DNA from: an uncultured Acetatifactor sp.
GTDB lineage: Bacteria > Bacillota > Clostridia > Lachnospirales > Lachnospiraceae
Assembly (NCBI GenBank): GCA_947625255.1
Contig: CANQNT010000028.1
Coordinates: 1 to 44,198 of the forward strand
Length of the DNA: 44,198 nt
Direction of reading: 5' to 3'
Part shown: positions 8,224 to 16,980 of the stretch, piece by piece
Position numbering within the stretch: position 1 is the stretch's first letter
How the letters are laid out: each line of letters begins with the position of its first letter
Made by a program: the position numbers and the translations under genes
Notes under the pieces: generated by a model
Databases searched by the model: none
Told to the model about the DNA's origin: nothing
Seen by the model: the letters and a program-made list of their open reading frames with translations, nothing else

Positions 8224-9483
8224 ATGACGGTTGAGATCATTTGTGTGGGAACAGAGCTGCTGCTTGGTAATATCGTGAATACCAATGCGGCTTATCTGGC
8301 CGGGAAATGTGCGGACATGGGCCTGTCCTGCTACTATCAGAGCGTGGTGGGGGACAATGCGGAGCGTCTGACGGAAGCGATCCGTCAGGCCGTGGGCCGT
8401 TCCAACATTGTCATTTTGTCAGGGGGACTTGGGCCTACGGAGGACGACCTGACAAAGGAAACGGCGGCAGCGGTCATGGGCAGAGAACTTGTAATGAACG
8501 AAGAATGCAAACAAAGCATCGCTTCTTATTTTAAGAAGAGGGGAATGGAGGCCACGGAGAATAACTGGAAACAGGCGTTGATTCCGGAGGGGGCTTTGAT
8601 TTTGGAGAATCATAACGGCACGGCGCCAGGCATGATTATTCAGGACGGGGAGACGCACGTGGTATTGCTGCCCGGACCGCCCTTGGAGCTGATCCCCATG
8701 TTTGAGGAGAGCGTGATTCCGTATCTGAACGCCTTGGGCCCCGGCGTGATTTTATCCCAGACGGCCAAGCTGTGCGGTATTTCGGAGAGCAAGGCGGAAA
8801 CCATGATCCGCGATTTGATTGATGCGCAGACCAATCCTACCATAGCCACCTATGCCAAAACGGGAGAGGTGCATATCCGGGTAACGGCCCGGGCGGAGTC
8901 CGAAAAGGAAGCCAAGAAGCTGATCAAGCCCGTGGTAAAGGAGATTAAGACCCGCTTCGGGTATTATATTTATAGTACCGAGGAGAGCGTCACCCTGGAA
9001 AAAGCGGTGGTGGATCTTTTGATGGCCAACCATTTATCCGTGACTTGTGCGGAGTCCTGTACGGGAGGAATGCTTAGCGCCCGCCTGATCAATATTCCCG
9101 GAATTTCAGACGCTTATAAATGCGGTTACGTGACTTATTCCAACAAGGCGAAGCGCAGGATTCTGGGGGTGAAAAAGGGAACTCTGCAGAAGTATGGCGC
9201 GGTCAGCAAACAGACGGCGGAGGAAATGGCCAGGGGCGCCGCTTTTGCGTCCAAAGCGGACGTGGCGGTGGCAATCACGGGAATTGCGGGACCGGACGGC
9301 GGCACGGAGGAGAAGCCCGTGGGTCTGGTCTACATTGCCTGCAATGTAAAAGGAAAGGTGACGGTAAAGGAATTCCGCTTTAGCGGCAACAGGGCCAAGA
9401 TCAGGGAGGCTTCCACAACGGCGGCATTGATGCTTATGAGACAGTGTATGCTGGAATATTTCAGTAAGGTGACTTTTGGATAA
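8224..9483 (+). CDS. cinA: CinA, nicotinamide-nucleotide amidase / MoCF-domain protein
   Basis: A two-domain protein of 419 residues. The N-terminal MoCF-like domain begins with GTELLLGNIVNTNAAYLA and includes SGGLGPTEDDLTKE (about 64-77); in characterised CinA proteins it carries ADP-ribose pyrophosphatase activity. The C-terminal PncC domain (about 255-415) contains CAESCTGG and GIAGPDGGTEEKPVG, typical of NMN deamidases that recycle NMN to NaMN. It is classically a competence/damage-inducible gene co-transcribed with recA. Here a 450-base gap and a separate recA promoter intervene, so the two may be regulated independently. Confidence 0.94.
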   Translation: MTVEIICVGTELLLGNIVNTNAAYLAGKCADMGLSCYYQSVVGDNAERLTEAIRQAVGRSNIVILSGGLGPTEDDLTKETAAAVMGRELVMNEECKQSIASYFKKRGMEATENNWKQALIPEGALILENHNGTAPGMIIQDGETHVVLLPGPPLELIPMFEESVIPYLNALGPGVILSQTAKLCGISESKAETMIRDLIDAQTNPTIATYAKTGEVHIRVTARAESEKEAKKLIKPVVKEIKTRFGYYIYSTEESVTLEKAVVDLLMANHLSVTCAESCTGGMLSARLINIPGISDAYKCGYVTYSNKAKRRILGVKKGTLQKYGAVSKQTAEEMARGAAFASKADVAVAITGIAGPDGGTEEKPVGLVYIACNVKGKVTVKEFRFSGNRAKIREASTTAALMLMRQCMLEYFSKVTFG

Positions 9484-9866
9484 TAGGCATGAATCAAGTC
9501 TTAAGTATTACGGAAGCGTCAGTGCGGTTTAAGTATTAAAATTGGATAAAATGTAAAATTAGGCATTGCTTTCGGAAAGCGGGTGTGCTACAGTTAGGTT
9601 GTCTGATAACTTATTCTGTGTGTAAGCCGATATGCCCGCATAAGGGAAGTGTCCTGACGCGGGGGTTCTTGTGAGGGATGCGTATATCGGCCGAGATTCT
9701 AAGCAGTTCCGGCGTTTCGCCAAGGGTTTCAGAACGGAAAATTGATAGCCAGAGGGGGGATGCCTATGAGGGGACTGTCCTGAGTCATTGGGGTCGGGGC
9801 AGAACTGCCGCCTTGTTCCAAGGGACGCGGTCATTTGGGAAATATTCGGAAAAGTTGGAAAAGGGC
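9484..9866. other. Gene-free segment with nested stem-loops before the recA promoter
   Basis: No credible protein gene. The segment 9626-9691 folds into a 10-bp stem (9626-9635 with 9682-9691, one G-U) enclosing a second hairpin (9636-9639 with 9659-9662, then 9643-9646 with 9652-9655). Further on, 9775-9783 pairs with 9794-9802 (nine pairs, two or three of them G-U). The GGGGACTGTCC / GAGTCATTGGGG wording at 9771-9793 resembles short palindromic repeats seen in clostridial genomes, from memory only. It could be a small RNA or a repetitive element. No clear promoter was found for it. Confidence 0.4.
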
Positions 9867-9895
9867 TTGACAAATACGAATGGATGTTTTAAAGT
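9867..9895 (+). promoter_or_regulatory. recA promoter
   Basis: TTGACA (9867-9872), 17 bases, TAAAGT (9890-9895). A degenerate second SOS-like sequence, CGAATGGATGTTTT, lies between the two boxes (9877-9890). The perfect LexA box is immediately downstream, so repressor binding would cover the start of transcription. Confidence 0.75.
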
Positions 9896-9901
9896 AAGAA
9901 A

Positions 9902-9917
9902 CAGAACATTTGTTCTG
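9902..9917 (+). promoter_or_regulatory. LexA (SOS) box of recA
   Basis: CAGAACATTTGTTCTG: two perfect 6-base arms (CAGAAC/GTTCTG) around four bases. This matches the Gram-positive SOS consensus GAAC-N4-GTTC. Its position just after the -10 element is right for repression of recA by LexA. Confidence 0.88.
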
Positions 9918-10033
9918 CTTACACTTGCCCTATGAATCGTTGCTTTCGTAATATTTTCTTTATAAATATTTTCCTGAGTTTGTATTTTTGTTGTATTGAA
10001 AGTGTTGGGTCATTCTGGAGAAGGAGATTAGGA

Positions 10034-11056
10034 ATGGAAAGAGATGAGAAGCTGAAAGCGTTGGATGCGGCGCTGAGCAAGATTGAGAAAGAGTACGGAA
10101 AGGGTACCGTGATGAGATTGGGGGATCCGGCGGCCCAGATGAATGTGGAAACAATTCCTACGGGGTCCTTAAGCCTGGATATCGCGTTGGGATTGGGCGG
10201 TATCCCAAAGGGAAGAATCGTGGAGATTTACGGACCGGAGTCCAGCGGTAAGACGACGGTTACTTTACATATGATCGCGGAGGTACAGAAGAGGGGCGGA
10301 ATCGCGGGCTTTATTGACGCGGAGCACGCGCTGGATCCCGTGTATGCCAAGAATATTGGTGTGGATATCGATAATTTGTATATTTCCCAGCCGGATAACG
10401 GGGAGCAGGCGCTGGAGATCACGGAGACCATGGTTCGTTCCGGAGCGGTGGACATTATTGTTGTGGACTCTGTTGCGGCGCTGGTTCCCAAGGCGGAGAT
10501 TGACGGGGACATGGGGGACTCCCATGTAGGTCTGCAGGCCCGACTGATGTCCCAGGCGCTGAGGAAGCTGACCGGTATCGTGAGTAAGTCCAACTGCACT
10601 GTGGTGTTTATTAATCAGCTTCGTGAGAAGGTGGGGGTGATGTTCGGTAATCCGGAGACGACGACCGGTGGCCGTGCCTTGAAGTTCTATGCCTCCGTGC
10701 GTCTGGATGTCAGACGTATTGAGTCCCTGAAACAGGGCGGTGAGGTGATCGGCAACCGCACCCGTGTGAAAGTGGTGAAGAATAAGATTGCCCCGCCTTT
10801 TAAGGAAGCGGAATTTGATATTATGTTCGGTGAGGGGATTTCCATGACCGGGGATATTCTGGACTTGGCGGCCAATACCGATGTGGTCAATAAGTCCGGC
10901 GCATGGTATGCTTATGAAGGAAACAAAATCGGACAAGGCCGAGAGAACGCGAAGCAATATCTGAAAGATCATCCCGAAGTGAGAGATGAGATCGAACAAA
11001 AGGTGAGGGCGCATTATGGGCTGGCCGGAGATGGCCGGCAGACGGATGCCGAATAG
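10034..11056 (+). CDS. recA: Recombinase RecA
   Basis: ATP-dependent strand-exchange recombinase and LexA coprotease. From the ATG at 10034 it has 340 residues. The Walker A motif GPESSGKTT is at 67-75; [10 protein letters not shown] and the Walker B strand [14 protein letters not shown] follow, and the L2 region with [15 protein letters not shown] is intact. The frame is open for 102 bases upstream, but AAGGAG 7 bases before 10034 and the homologous start [15 protein letters not shown] fix the start. That gives a 5' leader of roughly 130 bases after the promoter and LexA box. recX follows after 7 bases. Confidence 0.98.
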   Translation: MERDEKLKALDAALSKIEKEYGKGTVMRLGDPAAQMNVETIPTGSLSLDIALGLGGIPKGRIVEIYGPESSGKTTVTLHMIAEVQKRGGIAGFIDAEHALDPVYAKNIGVDIDNLYISQPDNGEQALEITETMVRSGAVDIIVVDSVAALVPKAEIDGDMGDSHVGLQARLMSQALRKLTGIVSKSNCTVVFINQLREKVGVMFGNPETTTGGRALKFYASVRLDVRRIESLKQGGEVIGNRTRVKVVKNKIAPPFKEAEFDIMFGEGISMTGDILDLAANTDVVNKSGAWYAYEGNKIGQGRENAKQYLKDHPEVRDEIEQKVRAHYGLAGDGRQTDAE

Positions 11057-11063
11057 GTGAAAG

Positions 11064-11693
11064 ATGACGGTTACGGAGATTGTGGAAGTTTCAAAATCTC
11101 GCAGCAAGGTTTATATTGATTATGAGTTCGCCTTTGTGTTATACAAAGGCGAACTTCGTCAATATCATGTGCGGTTGGGAGAAGAACTGGAAGAAATGGA
11201 TTATCGGGTGATCATGGAAGAAGTGCTTCCGCGCCGTGTGAAGCTGCGGGCCATGAATCTGCTAAAGGACAAAGATTATACGGAACATCAGTTGAGACAG
11301 AAACTGAAAGCGGACTGGTATTCTGAGCAGTTGATCGAGATCGCCGTCCAATATTTGGCTTCTTATCATTATATCGATGACTATCGTTACGCGGTGAATT
11401 ATATCCTGTTCCATGAGGCTTCCAGAAGCAGGAGAAGGATTGAGCAGGATCTGATGCGGAGAGGGATATCGAGGGAAGTGCTGGTACAGGCCTGGCAGGA
11501 GTGGGAAGCCGCAGGAGGCAGACAGGACGAAGAGAAGATGATCCGGCAGCTGTTAGAAAAGAAGCATTATGATCCCGAACGGACGGATGACAGGGAGAAG
11601 CGCAGATTATATGCTTCTTTGCTTCGCAAGGGCTATTCCTCAGACCGCGTCAGCAAGGTTTTGGAATGCGAAAATTTGTATAAAATGTACTAA
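11064..11693 (+). CDS. recX: Regulatory protein RecX
   Basis: A 209-residue all-helical RecX, which binds RecA filaments and modulates their activity. Three-helix repeats are visible: AMNLLKDKDYTEHQLRQKL, then YHYIDDYRYAVNYI...SRRRIEQDLMRRGI, and a C-terminal repeat with KRRLYASLLRKGYSSDRVSKVL. It starts 7 bases after recA stops, so it is co-transcribed and SOS-regulated with it. The N-terminal 60 residues are the variable part of the family. Confidence 0.92.
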   Translation: MTVTEIVEVSKSRSKVYIDYEFAFVLYKGELRQYHVRLGEELEEMDYRVIMEEVLPRRVKLRAMNLLKDKDYTEHQLRQKLKADWYSEQLIEIAVQYLASYHYIDDYRYAVNYILFHEASRSRRRIEQDLMRRGISREVLVQAWQEWEAAGGRQDEEKMIRQLLEKKHYDPERTDDREKRRLYASLLRKGYSSDRVSKVLECENLYKMY

Positions 11694-11699
11694 TATTAC

Positions 11700-11728
11700 T
11701 TGACATAATTAGAAAATGAGTATAAAAT
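11700..11728 (+). promoter_or_regulatory. Promoter of rny
   Basis: TTGACA (11700-11705), 17 bases, TAAAAT (11723-11728, within TATAAAAT). It begins just after the recX stop and leaves a leader of about 60 bases before rny, so rny need not depend on the SOS-regulated recA transcript. Confidence 0.8.
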
Positions 11729-11796
11729 TTAACTGTTGTGATTGCTTGTGTGACGGGTATGAAGACAATAAAACTAAATAAGGAGGTGCTCCTGCA

Positions 11797-13344
11797 GTGT
11801 TGAGCTATGTGGTGACTGCATTGGTGTCAGTCGCTCTGGCCGCCGCGGTGACCTATGTGGTAACGACTCAGTACCAGAAAAGGGTAACGGAGAAGACCAT
11901 AGGAAACGCGGAGGACAAGGCGAGGGAGATCATCGATGAGGCGCTGAAGACTGCAGAGACGAAAAAGCGTGAGGCACTTCTTGAGGTCAAGGAAGAGTCC
12001 ATTCGTACCAAGAATGAACTTGACAAAGAGATCAAGGAGAGGCGTGCCGAGGTGCAGCGCGATGAGCGCAGAGTCCAGCAGAAGGAAGCGAACATCGACA
12101 AGAAAGCCGATGCATTAGAAAAACGCGAAACGAGCCTTTCAGCCAGAGAAGACAACCTGAATAAGATGAAGGTGGAAATCTCGAAGCTGAACGAGCAAAG
12201 GTTACAGGAACTGGAGCGAATTTCCGGACTCACCTCTGAACAAGCAAAAGACTACTTATTGAAAATTGTTGAAGATGAAGTAAAGCATGAAACGGCCGTG
12301 ATGATCAAGGAAATGGAGAGTCGGGCCAAAGAAGAAGCAGACAAAAAGGCGAAGGAATTGATCGTGTCTGCGATTCAGAGATGTGCTGCAGACCATGTCT
12401 CTGAAACAACGATTTCCGTCGTCCAACTTCCGAATGATGAAATGAAAGGAAGAATTATCGGCCGAGAGGGAAGGAACATCCGAACCCTGGAGACCATGAC
12501 CGGTGTGGATTTGATTATCGATGACACGCCGGAGGCAGTCATCTTGTCAGGCTTTGATCCTATTCGTCGCGAAGTTGCAAGAATTGCCTTGGAAAAGCTG
12601 ATCGTTGATGGGCGCATTCATCCCGCCAGAATTGAGGAGACGGTGGAGAAAGCGCAAAAGGAAGTAGAAGTAATGATTAAAGAGGAGGGTGAAGCCGCCG
12701 CGCTGGAGGTTGGCGTGCATGGTATCCACCCGGAACTGATCAAATTACTTGGAAAGATGAAGTTCAGGACCAGTTATGGACAGAACGCATTGAAGCATTC
12801 CATCGAAGTGGCGCAGCTTTCGGGGCTTTTGGCCGCGGAGATGGGATTGGATGTCAGACTTGCAAAACGTGCGGGACTGCTTCATGACATTGGGAAAGCC
12901 GTAGATCATGAGATGGAAGGTTCCCATATTCAATTGGGTGTTGAACTTTGCAGAAAATACAAGGAAAATGCCACGGTTATTAATGCCGTGGAATCCCATC
13001 ATGGCGATGTAGAGCCAACTTCCCTGATCGCGTGTATTGTACAAGCTGCTGATACAATCTCTGCTGCAAGACCGGGGGCTAGAAGGGAAACGCTGGAAAC
13101 CTATACTAGCAGATTAAAGCAATTAGAAGAAATAACAAACAATTTCAAGGGTGTCGATAAATCTTTTGCTATTCAGGCAGGTCGTGAAGTTCGTGTTATG
13201 GTAATACCAGAGCAGATTACGGATGCAGATATGGTTCTGCTGGCTCGTGATATTTCCAAACGGATTGAATCTGAATTGGAATATCCGGGACAGATCAAGA
13301 TCAATGTAATCCGCGAAAGCCGTGTTATTGATTACGCGAAGTAA
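11797..13344 (+). CDS. rny: Ribonuclease Y
   Basis: Membrane-anchored endoribonuclease that initiates mRNA decay in Firmicutes. It has 515 residues. One N-terminal membrane helix spans about 3-24. A long charged coiled coil runs from about 28 to 200. The KH RNA-binding motif [12 protein letters not shown] is at about 218-229. The HD catalytic pair is H363-D364 ([12 protein letters not shown]). Translation starts at GTG 11797, about 9 bases after AGGAGGTG; a TTG follows immediately. It has its own promoter and a strong terminator 50 bases downstream. recX-rny adjacency is typical of Lachnospiraceae. Confidence 0.96.
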   Translation: MLSYVVTALVSVALAAAVTYVVTTQYQKRVTEKTIGNAEDKAREIIDEALKTAETKKREALLEVKEESIRTKNELDKEIKERRAEVQRDERRVQQKEANIDKKADALEKRETSLSAREDNLNKMKVEISKLNEQRLQELERISGLTSEQAKDYLLKIVEDEVKHETAVMIKEMESRAKEEADKKAKELIVSAIQRCAADHVSETTISVVQLPNDEMKGRIIGREGRNIRTLETMTGVDLIIDDTPEAVILSGFDPIRREVARIALEKLIVDGRIHPARIEETVEKAQKEVEVMIKEEGEAAALEVGVHGIHPELIKLLGKMKFRTSYGQNALKHSIEVAQLSGLLAAEMGLDVRLAKRAGLLHDIGKAVDHEMEGSHIQLGVELCRKYKENATVINAVESHHGDVEPTSLIACIVQAADTISAARPGARRETLETYTSRLKQLEEITNNFKGVDKSFAIQAGREVRVMVIPEQITDADMVLLARDISKRIESELEYPGQIKINVIRESRVIDYAK

Positions 13345-13395
13345 CCGAATCATGAATGAATTACATTTTTTTGAAAAAGAGTGAGAAATGATTTT

Positions 13396-13433
13396 AAGCC
13401 GGGCGGATGCGCAAGCGTCTTTGCCCGGCTTTT
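13396..13433 (+). terminator. Rho-independent terminator of rny
   Basis: A 9-bp stem, AAGCCGGGC (13396-13404) with GCCCGGCTT (13423-13431), is capped by an inner 5-bp stem GATGC/GCGTC with a GCAA tetraloop and followed by a short T-run. It is the clearest terminator in the window. Confidence 0.92.
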
Positions 13434-13449
13434 GTTAAAGGAGGGTATA

Positions 13450-13823
13450 ATGAAAGAATACAATATCGTGGACTATGGGGCCATTTCCGGTGGTGTTACC
13501 AATAATGCCAAGGCGATTCAGAAAGCTGTGGATGAATGCAGCGTTTCCGGGGGAGGACGATAATCTTTGTACCGGCTGGGATGGCGGCTACGCGGAAAGT
13601 CCCTTGTGCGGGGAGCGAATAATGACGGCATTGATCCGGACAGCAGCCATCTCTTTATCGGGTATATGAGCATTCGTTTCCCTGGCTGTATGCCCGCCAT
13701 GTAAAGGGCCTATCCGTCAAGGAGAGCCGGATTCTGCGCCAGGGAGAGCCCTTTCCCATGTGGGTGGATGGAGATGAAATCCTTGATTGTCAGGATGTGG
13801 AATTGGACATTAAGCACAAATAG
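13450..13823 (+). pseudogene. GH28 polygalacturonase remnant
   Basis: A heavily deleted and frameshifted fragment of a family 28 glycosidase (pectin/polygalacturonate hydrolase). The first 38 codons after ATG 13450 read like a GH28 N-terminus (YNIVDYGA...NNAKAIQKAVDECS, then GGG). A frameshift follows and the FVPAG-like strand is found in another frame. NNDGIDPDSS, the catalytic DGID-type motif, is still recognisable around 13614-13643. A last frame gives ARHVKGLSVKESRIL...FPMWVDG, the usual C-terminal beta-helix coils, ending at TAG 13823. About 125 codons remain of a protein normally around 450, so it is dead. A GGAGG at the start survives. Confidence 0.78.
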
Positions 13824-13928
13824 GACGTGAAATTAGATAATAGGACGAGCGTATCGTCCAAAAAGCGTCCGTATTTACGGGAGTGTGATGTACAAATGAG
13901 AGAAAAGCCTGTTTTTAGAAAAAATCAC

Positions 13929-13957
13929 TTGTGTTCTCACTTTTCTTATAGTATGAT
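13929..13957 (+). promoter_or_regulatory. Promoter of the aminotransferase gene
   Basis: TTGTGT (13929-13934), 17 bases, TATGAT (13952-13957), 66 bases before the start codon. Upstream are a small hairpin, GGACGA/TCGTCC (13843-13859), and a second, CCGT/ACGG, of unknown role. Confidence 0.65.
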
Positions 13958-14023
13958 AGGTGAAGTGTATGATTGTATACGATTATGCACACATTACGAA
14001 AAGGAAACGGTGATGGAGATAAC

Positions 14024-15319
14024 ATGAGAGCGTACAAGGATTTGAGCAGGGAAGAGTTGCTTACGTTGAAAGCGGAGCTGGAAGCATCTTACGAGGAGGC
14101 CAAGGGCAAGGGGCTTAAGCTGGATATGTCCCGCGGCAAGCCGGGCGTTTCCCAGTTGGATATGGGAATGGCGCTTCTGGACTCTTTGAATTCTGAATCG
14201 GACATGAAGACATTGGATGGCGTTGATGTCCGCAATTATGGAAGTCTGGAAGGCATTACGGAAGCAAAGTATCTGATGGCGGATATGATGGGAGTTCATC
14301 CGGAAAACGTGATCGTGTGCGGCAATGCCAGTCTGACGGAGATGTATGACGCGGTATGCCGTTCTTTTACCCATGGCGTGATGGGAAGCATTCCCTGGTG
14401 TAAGCTGGACAAGGTGAAGTTTTTGTGCCCCGTACCGGGATATGACAGGCATTTTGCCATTACCCAGCATTTTGGCATTGAAATGATCAATGTGCCCATG
14501 ACTCCCCAGGGACCGGATATGGACATGGTGGAAAAACTGGTGTCTGAAGACGAGGCGATCAAGGGAATCTGGTGCGTGCCTAAATACTCCAATCCCCAGG
14601 GCTATTCTTATTCGGATGAAACCGTGCGACGTTTTGCGGCGTTGAAGCCGGCGGCAAAGGACTTCCGTATCTATTGGGATAACGCTTATGCGATTCATCA
14701 TTTGTATGAAGATAGGCAGGACGAAATTCTGGACATTTTGAGTGAGTGTGAAAAGGCCGGCAATCCGGACATGGTCTATGAATTTTGCTCTACCTCCAAG
14801 GTAAGCTTTTCCGGAGCCGGTATTGCGGCCATGGCTACTTCCAAGGCTAATATGGCGGATATCAGGAAATCGCTGAGCATCCAGACAATCGGCTACGATA
14901 AGGTAAATCAGCTCCGTCATGTCAGATTCTTTAAGGATTATGAAGGTTTGAAAGCCCACATGAGAAAGCATGCCGCTTTGATGCGCCCGAAGTTTGAAGC
15001 GGTTCTCGGTATTTTAAGTAAAGAGTTGGATGGTCTTGGCATTGGAAGCTGGACGAATCCGAACGGAGGTTATTTTATTTCCTTTGAAGCGATGGATGGC
15101 TGCGCCAAGGCGATTGTGGCAAAATGTAAAGAGGCCGGAATGGTGCTGACCGGGGCGGGGGCTACATTCCCCTACGGAAAAGATCCTAAGGACAGCAATA
15201 TTCGAATCGCGCCGTCTTTTCCGACTCCGGAAGAGATGAAGCAGGCGACGTCCCTGTTCGTGCTGTGCGTGAAGCTGGTGAGCGTGGAGAAGCTTTTGGC
15301 AGATTGTCAGGGCGCTTGA
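14024..15319 (+). CDS. PLP-dependent aminotransferase, aspartate aminotransferase-like
   Basis: Fold-type I PLP aminotransferase of 431 residues, similar to the 'aminotransferase class I/II, MocR-like aspartate aminotransferase' group common in Firmicutes and actinobacteria. The PLP lysine is K259 in STSKVSFSGAG. D219 in IYWDNAYA binds the pyridine nitrogen, and N190 lies in PKYSNPQG. GNASLTEMYDA (about 100-110) is the phosphate/ring-stacking region. The start at 14024 is supported by GGAG 5 bases upstream; the frame is open 51 bases further back. It probably transfers amino groups between aspartate and 2-oxoglutarate, but specificity cannot be read from sequence alone. It has its own promoter. 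Confidence 0.88.
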   Translation: MRAYKDLSREELLTLKAELEASYEEAKGKGLKLDMSRGKPGVSQLDMGMALLDSLNSESDMKTLDGVDVRNYGSLEGITEAKYLMADMMGVHPENVIVCGNASLTEMYDAVCRSFTHGVMGSIPWCKLDKVKFLCPVPGYDRHFAITQHFGIEMINVPMTPQGPDMDMVEKLVSEDEAIKGIWCVPKYSNPQGYSYSDETVRRFAALKPAAKDFRIYWDNAYAIHHLYEDRQDEILDILSECEKAGNPDMVYEFCSTSKVSFSGAGIAAMATSKANMADIRKSLSIQTIGYDKVNQLRHVRFFKDYEGLKAHMRKHAALMRPKFEAVLGILSKELDGLGIGSWTNPNGGYFISFEAMDGCAKAIVAKCKEAGMVLTGAGATFPYGKDPKDSNIRIAPSFPTPEEMKQATSLFVLCVKLVSVEKLLADCQGA

Positions 15320-15483
15320 TGCGCTTGGTAATAGCGTCGGACCAGAAAATAGCATGTTTGGGATGCACGGAATCAGGAAAGGCTTGACGTGGCATCCGGG
15401 GGCGGAAACGGTCCGGTGGCGTGCTTCGTCGGAGTCGTCTTGTCAGATGTGCGAGAATGAAGCTGGTAGAATGGAGGTTGGCG

Positions 15484-16020
15484 ATGGCTGAGGAATTTAA
15501 ACGGATCAAGCGTGAATTGGTGGCAAAGGGTCATATTTTGGATTATTATCATGATACCATGCTGATTCCCAATGGCCATGTGGCGGTCTGGGACTTTATC
15601 CAGCATAACGGTGCGGCGGCGATTGTTCCGGTGCGGTCGGATGGGAAAATCCTGATGGTGCGTCAGTACCGCAATGCGTTGGATAGGGACACCATCGAGA
15701 TCCCGGCAGGCGGCCTCAATCCCGGAGAGCCTACCGATGCGGCGGCGCTTCGGGAGTTGGAGGAGGAGACGGGATACCGCTGCGAACGGGCGGAATTTTT
15801 GATCTCCATCAGAACCACGGCGGCTTATAGCAATGAGAAAATCGATATCTACCTGGCTCGGGATTTGATTCCCGGCCACCAGCATCTGGACGAGGACGAA
15901 TATATCAACGTGGAGGCTTATTCGGTTGAGGAGCTGAAGAAAATGATTTATCAGGGGACGCTGCAGGATGCCAAAACGGTGGCGGCCGTCATGGCTTATG
16001 CCGTAAAGTACGGGAAATAA
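15484..16020 (+). CDS. Nudix hydrolase, ADP-ribose pyrophosphatase type
   Basis: A 178-residue Nudix enzyme, most like ADP-ribose pyrophosphatases (NudF group) that split ADP-ribose to AMP and ribose-5-phosphate. The Nudix box is complete: G76-x5-E82-x7-R90-E91-L-x-E94-E95-x-G97. It is preceded by the VRQYRNALDRDTIEIPAGG strand typical of NudF. The ATG at 15484 lies 6 bases after GGAGG; the open frame upstream is not needed. In this group of bacteria the gene often precedes spoIIM and xerD, as here. Confidence 0.9.
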   Translation: MAEEFKRIKRELVAKGHILDYYHDTMLIPNGHVAVWDFIQHNGAAAIVPVRSDGKILMVRQYRNALDRDTIEIPAGGLNPGEPTDAAALRELEEETGYRCERAEFLISIRTTAAYSNEKIDIYLARDLIPGHQHLDEDEYINVEAYSVEELKKMIYQGTLQDAKTVAAVMAYAVKYGK

Positions 16021-16086
16021 AAAAGGATATTTCATGTGTTGTCCGCATATATTTTATGAGGAAAGATGGAAAGAGGGACGTGAAAT

Positions 16087-16692
16087 ATGCGGATTCGCTG
16101 GAAAAAATTATATATGGGAAGACTTCCGCTTTTGTCGCTTTTGATGTTTGGGGCAATCGCGGGAGTCCTCATTATGAATATTGGAAAGGGCTTACTGCTG
16201 GAAAACACAGGCTTGCTTGATGAATACGCATTGTATCACATGAAGTATATGACGGTGGACGGCAAAGCCCTTTTTGTCTATGTGTTGGGGAAAAGACTGG
16301 GACTTGTCGCCGTTCTGGCGGTATTGTCCACAACTTATCTGGGCCTGATCCTGATCTGTGGCGCTACCGGATGGTATGGGGCATTGTTGGGGATGTTTTT
16401 TGCGGCGTCCATGATCCGTTATGGGATCAAAGGCGTTCTTTTTACTCTGGTAGGCCTGTTTCCCCAGTACTTATTTTACGTTCCGGCTTTTCTTATGCTT
16501 TTGACCTGGTGTGAACAAGTCTGCAGAAGCATCAATTTCAAAGGCTCCATTTATACCCCGGAAACGGACTCCCGTCATCTTTTAGAGGCGGGGTTGCGTA
16601 TGTTTTTTATTGTGGCGCTTACCATCGTGGGAGGCTTTTTGGAGAGCTTTGTGAATCCGATTTTCATGACAGCCCTGTTGAAAATCTTTTGA
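16087..16692 (+). CDS. spoIIM: Stage II sporulation protein M
   Basis: A 201-residue integral membrane protein with about five hydrophobic segments. SpoIIM works with SpoIID and SpoIIP in the DMP complex that remodels peptidoglycan during engulfment of the forespore. The pattern of a short basic N-terminus (MRIRWKK), helices near 14-32, 71-95, 98-118, 119-138 and 174-196, and the position directly before a xerD-type gene match the conserved spoIIM-xerD order of spore formers. Sequence conservation in this family is low, so context carries much of the call. Its presence implies an endospore-forming host. Confidence 0.8.
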   Translation: MRIRWKKLYMGRLPLLSLLMFGAIAGVLIMNIGKGLLLENTGLLDEYALYHMKYMTVDGKALFVYVLGKRLGLVAVLAVLSTTYLGLILICGATGWYGALLGMFFAASMIRYGIKGVLFTLVGLFPQYLFYVPAFLMLLTWCEQVCRSINFKGSIYTPETDSRHLLEAGLRMFFIVALTIVGGFLESFVNPIFMTALLKIF

Positions 16693-16745
16693 CCCCTTTC
16701 GTCAAAACCCATGCAAAACCCCGCTAAAAATAGGCATTTTGCGCA

Positions 16746-16774
16746 TTGTTTTTTCCAAACGACCCCATTATAAT
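16746..16774 (+). promoter_or_regulatory. Promoter upstream of the xerD-like gene
   Basis: TTGTTT (16746-16751), 17 bases, perfect TATAAT (16769-16774). Confidence 0.7.
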
Positions 16775-16980
16775 GGAGCTTATCAGCATCGGGCCAGGCT
16801 GCCGCGAAGCAGTCACTCGGCCGGACCTGACGAAGCGCGTGACCAGCCGGGAATGATTGCGGGGGAAGCGCGGCTTCAGGCGGCAAGTTCGGCAGAGGAC
16901 CGGGCGGCTGGTTATCAGGGTCTGATAAGTGTCATGGGGAATGGAATCGTGGTGTTGTAACAGGAAGGGTTGGAAGGTTC
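16775..16980 (+). other. Long GC-rich leader before the xerD-like gene
   Basis: About 200 bases between the promoter and the start codon, clearly richer in G and C than its surroundings, with several complementary segments (for example CGGCCGG near 16817 and CCAGCCGG near 16843). No known riboswitch was recognised and no convincing small protein is encoded. Confidence 0.3.

Noticed and set aside
9678..9935. 85-codon frame between cinA and recA
   Set aside because: Overlaps the recA promoter, the LexA box and the structured segment; composition not protein-like.
10265..11107. 280-codon minus-strand frame across recA
   Set aside because: Antisense shadow of recA; no start signal and no recognisable domain.
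13994..14971. 325-codon minus-strand frame across the aminotransferase
   Set aside because: Antisense shadow of a PLP enzyme with all motifs on the plus strand.
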